64,000 bases of DNA from Robinsoniella peoriensis (GTDB lineage: Bacteria; Bacillota; Clostridia; Lachnospirales; Lachnospiraceae): the NCBI RefSeq assembly GCF_000797495.1, contig NZ_JTGN01000009.1, positions 226,813-290,812 on the forward strand. Direction: 5' to 3'. The position numbers and the translations under genes are program-made. Below are positions 62,818 through 64,000 of this stretch, piece after piece. Every line of letters starts with the position of its first letter. Position 1 is the first letter of the stretch. The notes beneath the pieces are model-generated. The model did no database searches. It was given only the letters and a program-made list of their open reading frames with translations, and was not told the DNA's origin.

Positions 62818-63747
62818 CTAAAATAGTGCTTTTTCTTTATCTGCCCGTCTGACCACCCAGTTACTGACCATAACTACCGCAAATCCTACAAGAGACTGAT
62901 AAACGCCTGCCGCCGAAGACATGCTGATATTTCCCTGTTCAATTAAAGCACGGTATACATATGTATCAATTACATTTGTGGTAGGAAGAAGGACACCGGA
63001 GTTCATGGGAACCTGGTAGAATAACCCGAAATCCGAATAGAAGATTCTCCCAATACTTAAAAGAAGCAGCGTAATTATCGTAGGAACCATACATGGAAGG
63101 GTAATTTTCTTAATCTCCTGCCATTTCGTTGCCCCATCCAGCCTGGCTGCCTCATAAAATGTGGGATCTATGCCAATCAAAGTCGCAATATAGATTAAGC
63201 ATCCATACCCAACCCCTTTCCAGCAGTTTGCGATTACTAATATAAAGGGCCAGTATTCCGGTCTCTGATACCATTGTACCGGATCAATATGAAGTGCCTT
63301 TAATATGGAGTTATTTACCATTCCATTTTCTGCGCTCAGCATGGCATAAACAATGTAGCTAAGAATTACCATAGACATTAAAAACGGAAGCAGGATCGCA
63401 CTCTGGTATAATTTTTTCATTTTTTTACTGCGTACCTGGGTAATCAAAATGGCAATTGCAATTCCAATCACCATGTTTACTAAAATAAAGGCAAGATTGT
63501 ATAACATTGTATTTCTGGTTATTATCCATGCCTGATCGGAGGAAAATAAGAACTTAAAATTATCTAATCCACAAAATGGACTGGCTAAAATCCCTTTCGA
63601 AAAATTAACCTTCTTAAATGCAATTATCATTCCTGCCATAGGAATATAATTATTTATAATTAAATAAAGTACTCCCGGCAAAATCATAAGATACAGCGGG
63701 AAATGTTTTTTATAAACCAGCAACTTTGATTTTTTATTCACATTCAT
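62818..63747 (-). CDS. Sugar ABC transporter permease, LplB type
   Basis: A 309-residue permease with six helices. The EAA motif YEAARLDGATKWQEIKKITLP lies near residue 203, and NSGVLLPTTNVIDTYVYRALIE is typical of LplB proteins, which take up complex polysaccharide fragments. GAGGAG precedes the ATG. It is the first complete gene of the GH3 locus. Confidence 0.91.
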   Translation of the reverse strand: MNVNKKSKLLVYKKHFPLYLMILPGVLYLIINNYIPMAGMIIAFKKVNFSKGILASPFCGLDNFKFLFSSDQAWIITRNTMLYNLAFILVNMVIGIAIAILITQVRSKKMKKLYQSAILLPFLMSMVILSYIVYAMLSAENGMVNNSILKALHIDPVQWYQRPEYWPFILVIANCWKGVGYGCLIYIATLIGIDPTFYEAARLDGATKWQEIKKITLPCMVPTIITLLLLSIGRIFYSDFGLFYQVPMNSGVLLPTTNVIDTYVYRALIEQGNISMSSAAGVYQSLVGFAVVMVSNWVVRRADKEKALF

Positions 63748-63758
63748 TCTCCTCGTAT

Positions 63759-63800
63759 AATAAGTTTGTAAGCAAGAAAAACACAGCTTACAGACTTATT
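63759..63800 (+). terminator. Strong hairpin next to the LplB ribosome site, T-run on the plus strand
   Basis: AATAAGTTTGTAAGC and GCTTACAGACTTATT pair with one mismatch over 15 bp (12-nt loop). CTTTTTT follows on the plus strand, so it looks like a plus-strand terminator, but no plus-strand gene ends here. For the minus-strand transcript it is a leader or intercistronic hairpin 4 nt before the ribosome site. Confidence 0.5.
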
Positions 63801-64000
63801 CTTTTTTATGGTATAGAGGTAAGGACATCTCTGAGGATTCCCCTCATCCTATTCCCATCTATACAGTCAATAGTTACTTTTTCATATGGTTAATCCTGTG
63901 GTATGATATCAGCAGAGTCTGATGTCCGAAGGCACTGCTTCGTCTCCTTTCAGCCGGCTTTGTCCGTGACTGCTTCAAAAGCATGCAGCCTGGCACACAT
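63801..64000. other. Unassigned right-edge sequence
   Basis: No convincing coding frame reaches the edge. Small inverted repeats are present (TGAGG-ATTCC-CCTCA near 63830; CGAAG-GCACTG-CTTCG near 63930). The expected binding-protein gene of this importer may lie beyond the edge. Confidence 0.3.

Noticed and set aside
63873..63999. Minus-strand frame running in from the right edge (CVPGCMLLKQ...)
   Set aside because: Low plausibility sequence with no family motif, ending in a hairpin-rich region; treated as non-coding.
1..64000. CRISPR arrays, tRNAs, insertion sequences, prophage or toxin-antitoxin genes
   Set aside because: I looked for regularly spaced repeats, cloverleaf-like sequences, transposase motifs and small paired genes and saw none.

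Overview
The window looks like a chromosomal segment of a gut-type Clostridia, most likely Lachnospiraceae. It has moderate-to-low GC, strong AGGAGG ribosome sites, sigma-A promoters, a GdpP-type c-di-AMP phosphodiesterase, lipoprotein sugar-binding proteins, and many YesM/YesN-style two-component systems next to ABC sugar importers and cytoplasmic glycoside hydrolases. The genus cannot be fixed from sequence alone. Nearly every gene lies on the minus strand. The exceptions are a PurF-like gene, a DUF362 ferredoxin protein and one LacI regulator. No tRNA, rRNA, CRISPR array, insertion sequence or phage gene was seen.

Layout. 1-2430: the 5' part of a gdpP-like gene and a divergent PurF paralogue that lacks the glutaminase cysteine. 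2474-13617: an alpha-xyloside/alpha-glucoside locus, read HK > RR > binding protein > two permeases > GH31 > DUF624 > GH31 (YicI type). 13958-15049: a KamA-family radical SAM gene. 15201-18499: a LacI > GH4 > PfkB operon. 18819-19955: DUF362. 20010-32821: a 13-gene operon facing away from a LacI gene (33197-34252). It encodes an ABC importer, two VOC proteins, a 76-aa unknown protein, Gfo/Idh/MocA, ThuA, a zinc-less MDR dehydrogenase, MFS, ROK kinase, GH9 and a NagB-like protein. 34342-41332: a Dlt-like aminoacylation-type cassette (low-complexity lipoprotein, adenylation enzyme, carrier protein, MBOAT, SGNH-like) behind an OmpR-type two-component system. 41594-55801: a rhamnoside/galactoside locus (GH78, ABC importer, YesM/YesN pair, GH42, GH106-like). 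56007-63747: a fourth sugar locus (LplB/LplC-type permeases, HK, RR, GH3).

How it fits together. Four sugar loci each pair an importer or kinase with intracellular glycosidases and a dedicated regulator, so imported oligosaccharides are probably cut in the cytoplasm. Three intercistronic gaps in two of these loci carry the same palindromic element. It holds two hairpins and can be read in frame into the next gene. Its function is unknown.

The most unusual parts are: (i) that three-copy intercistronic element; (ii) the Dlt-like cassette, whose adenylation enzyme has Ser where DltA has the amino-group-binding Asp; (iii) the LacI-controlled operon joining a redox module (Gfo/Idh/MocA, MDR, ThuA, VOC) to GH9, ROK and a NagB with an altered active site; and (iv) four TCTTAAAAT direct repeats before the first binding-protein gene, probably sites for its AraC-type response regulator. 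All functional claims come from reading motifs by eye; no database search was run.
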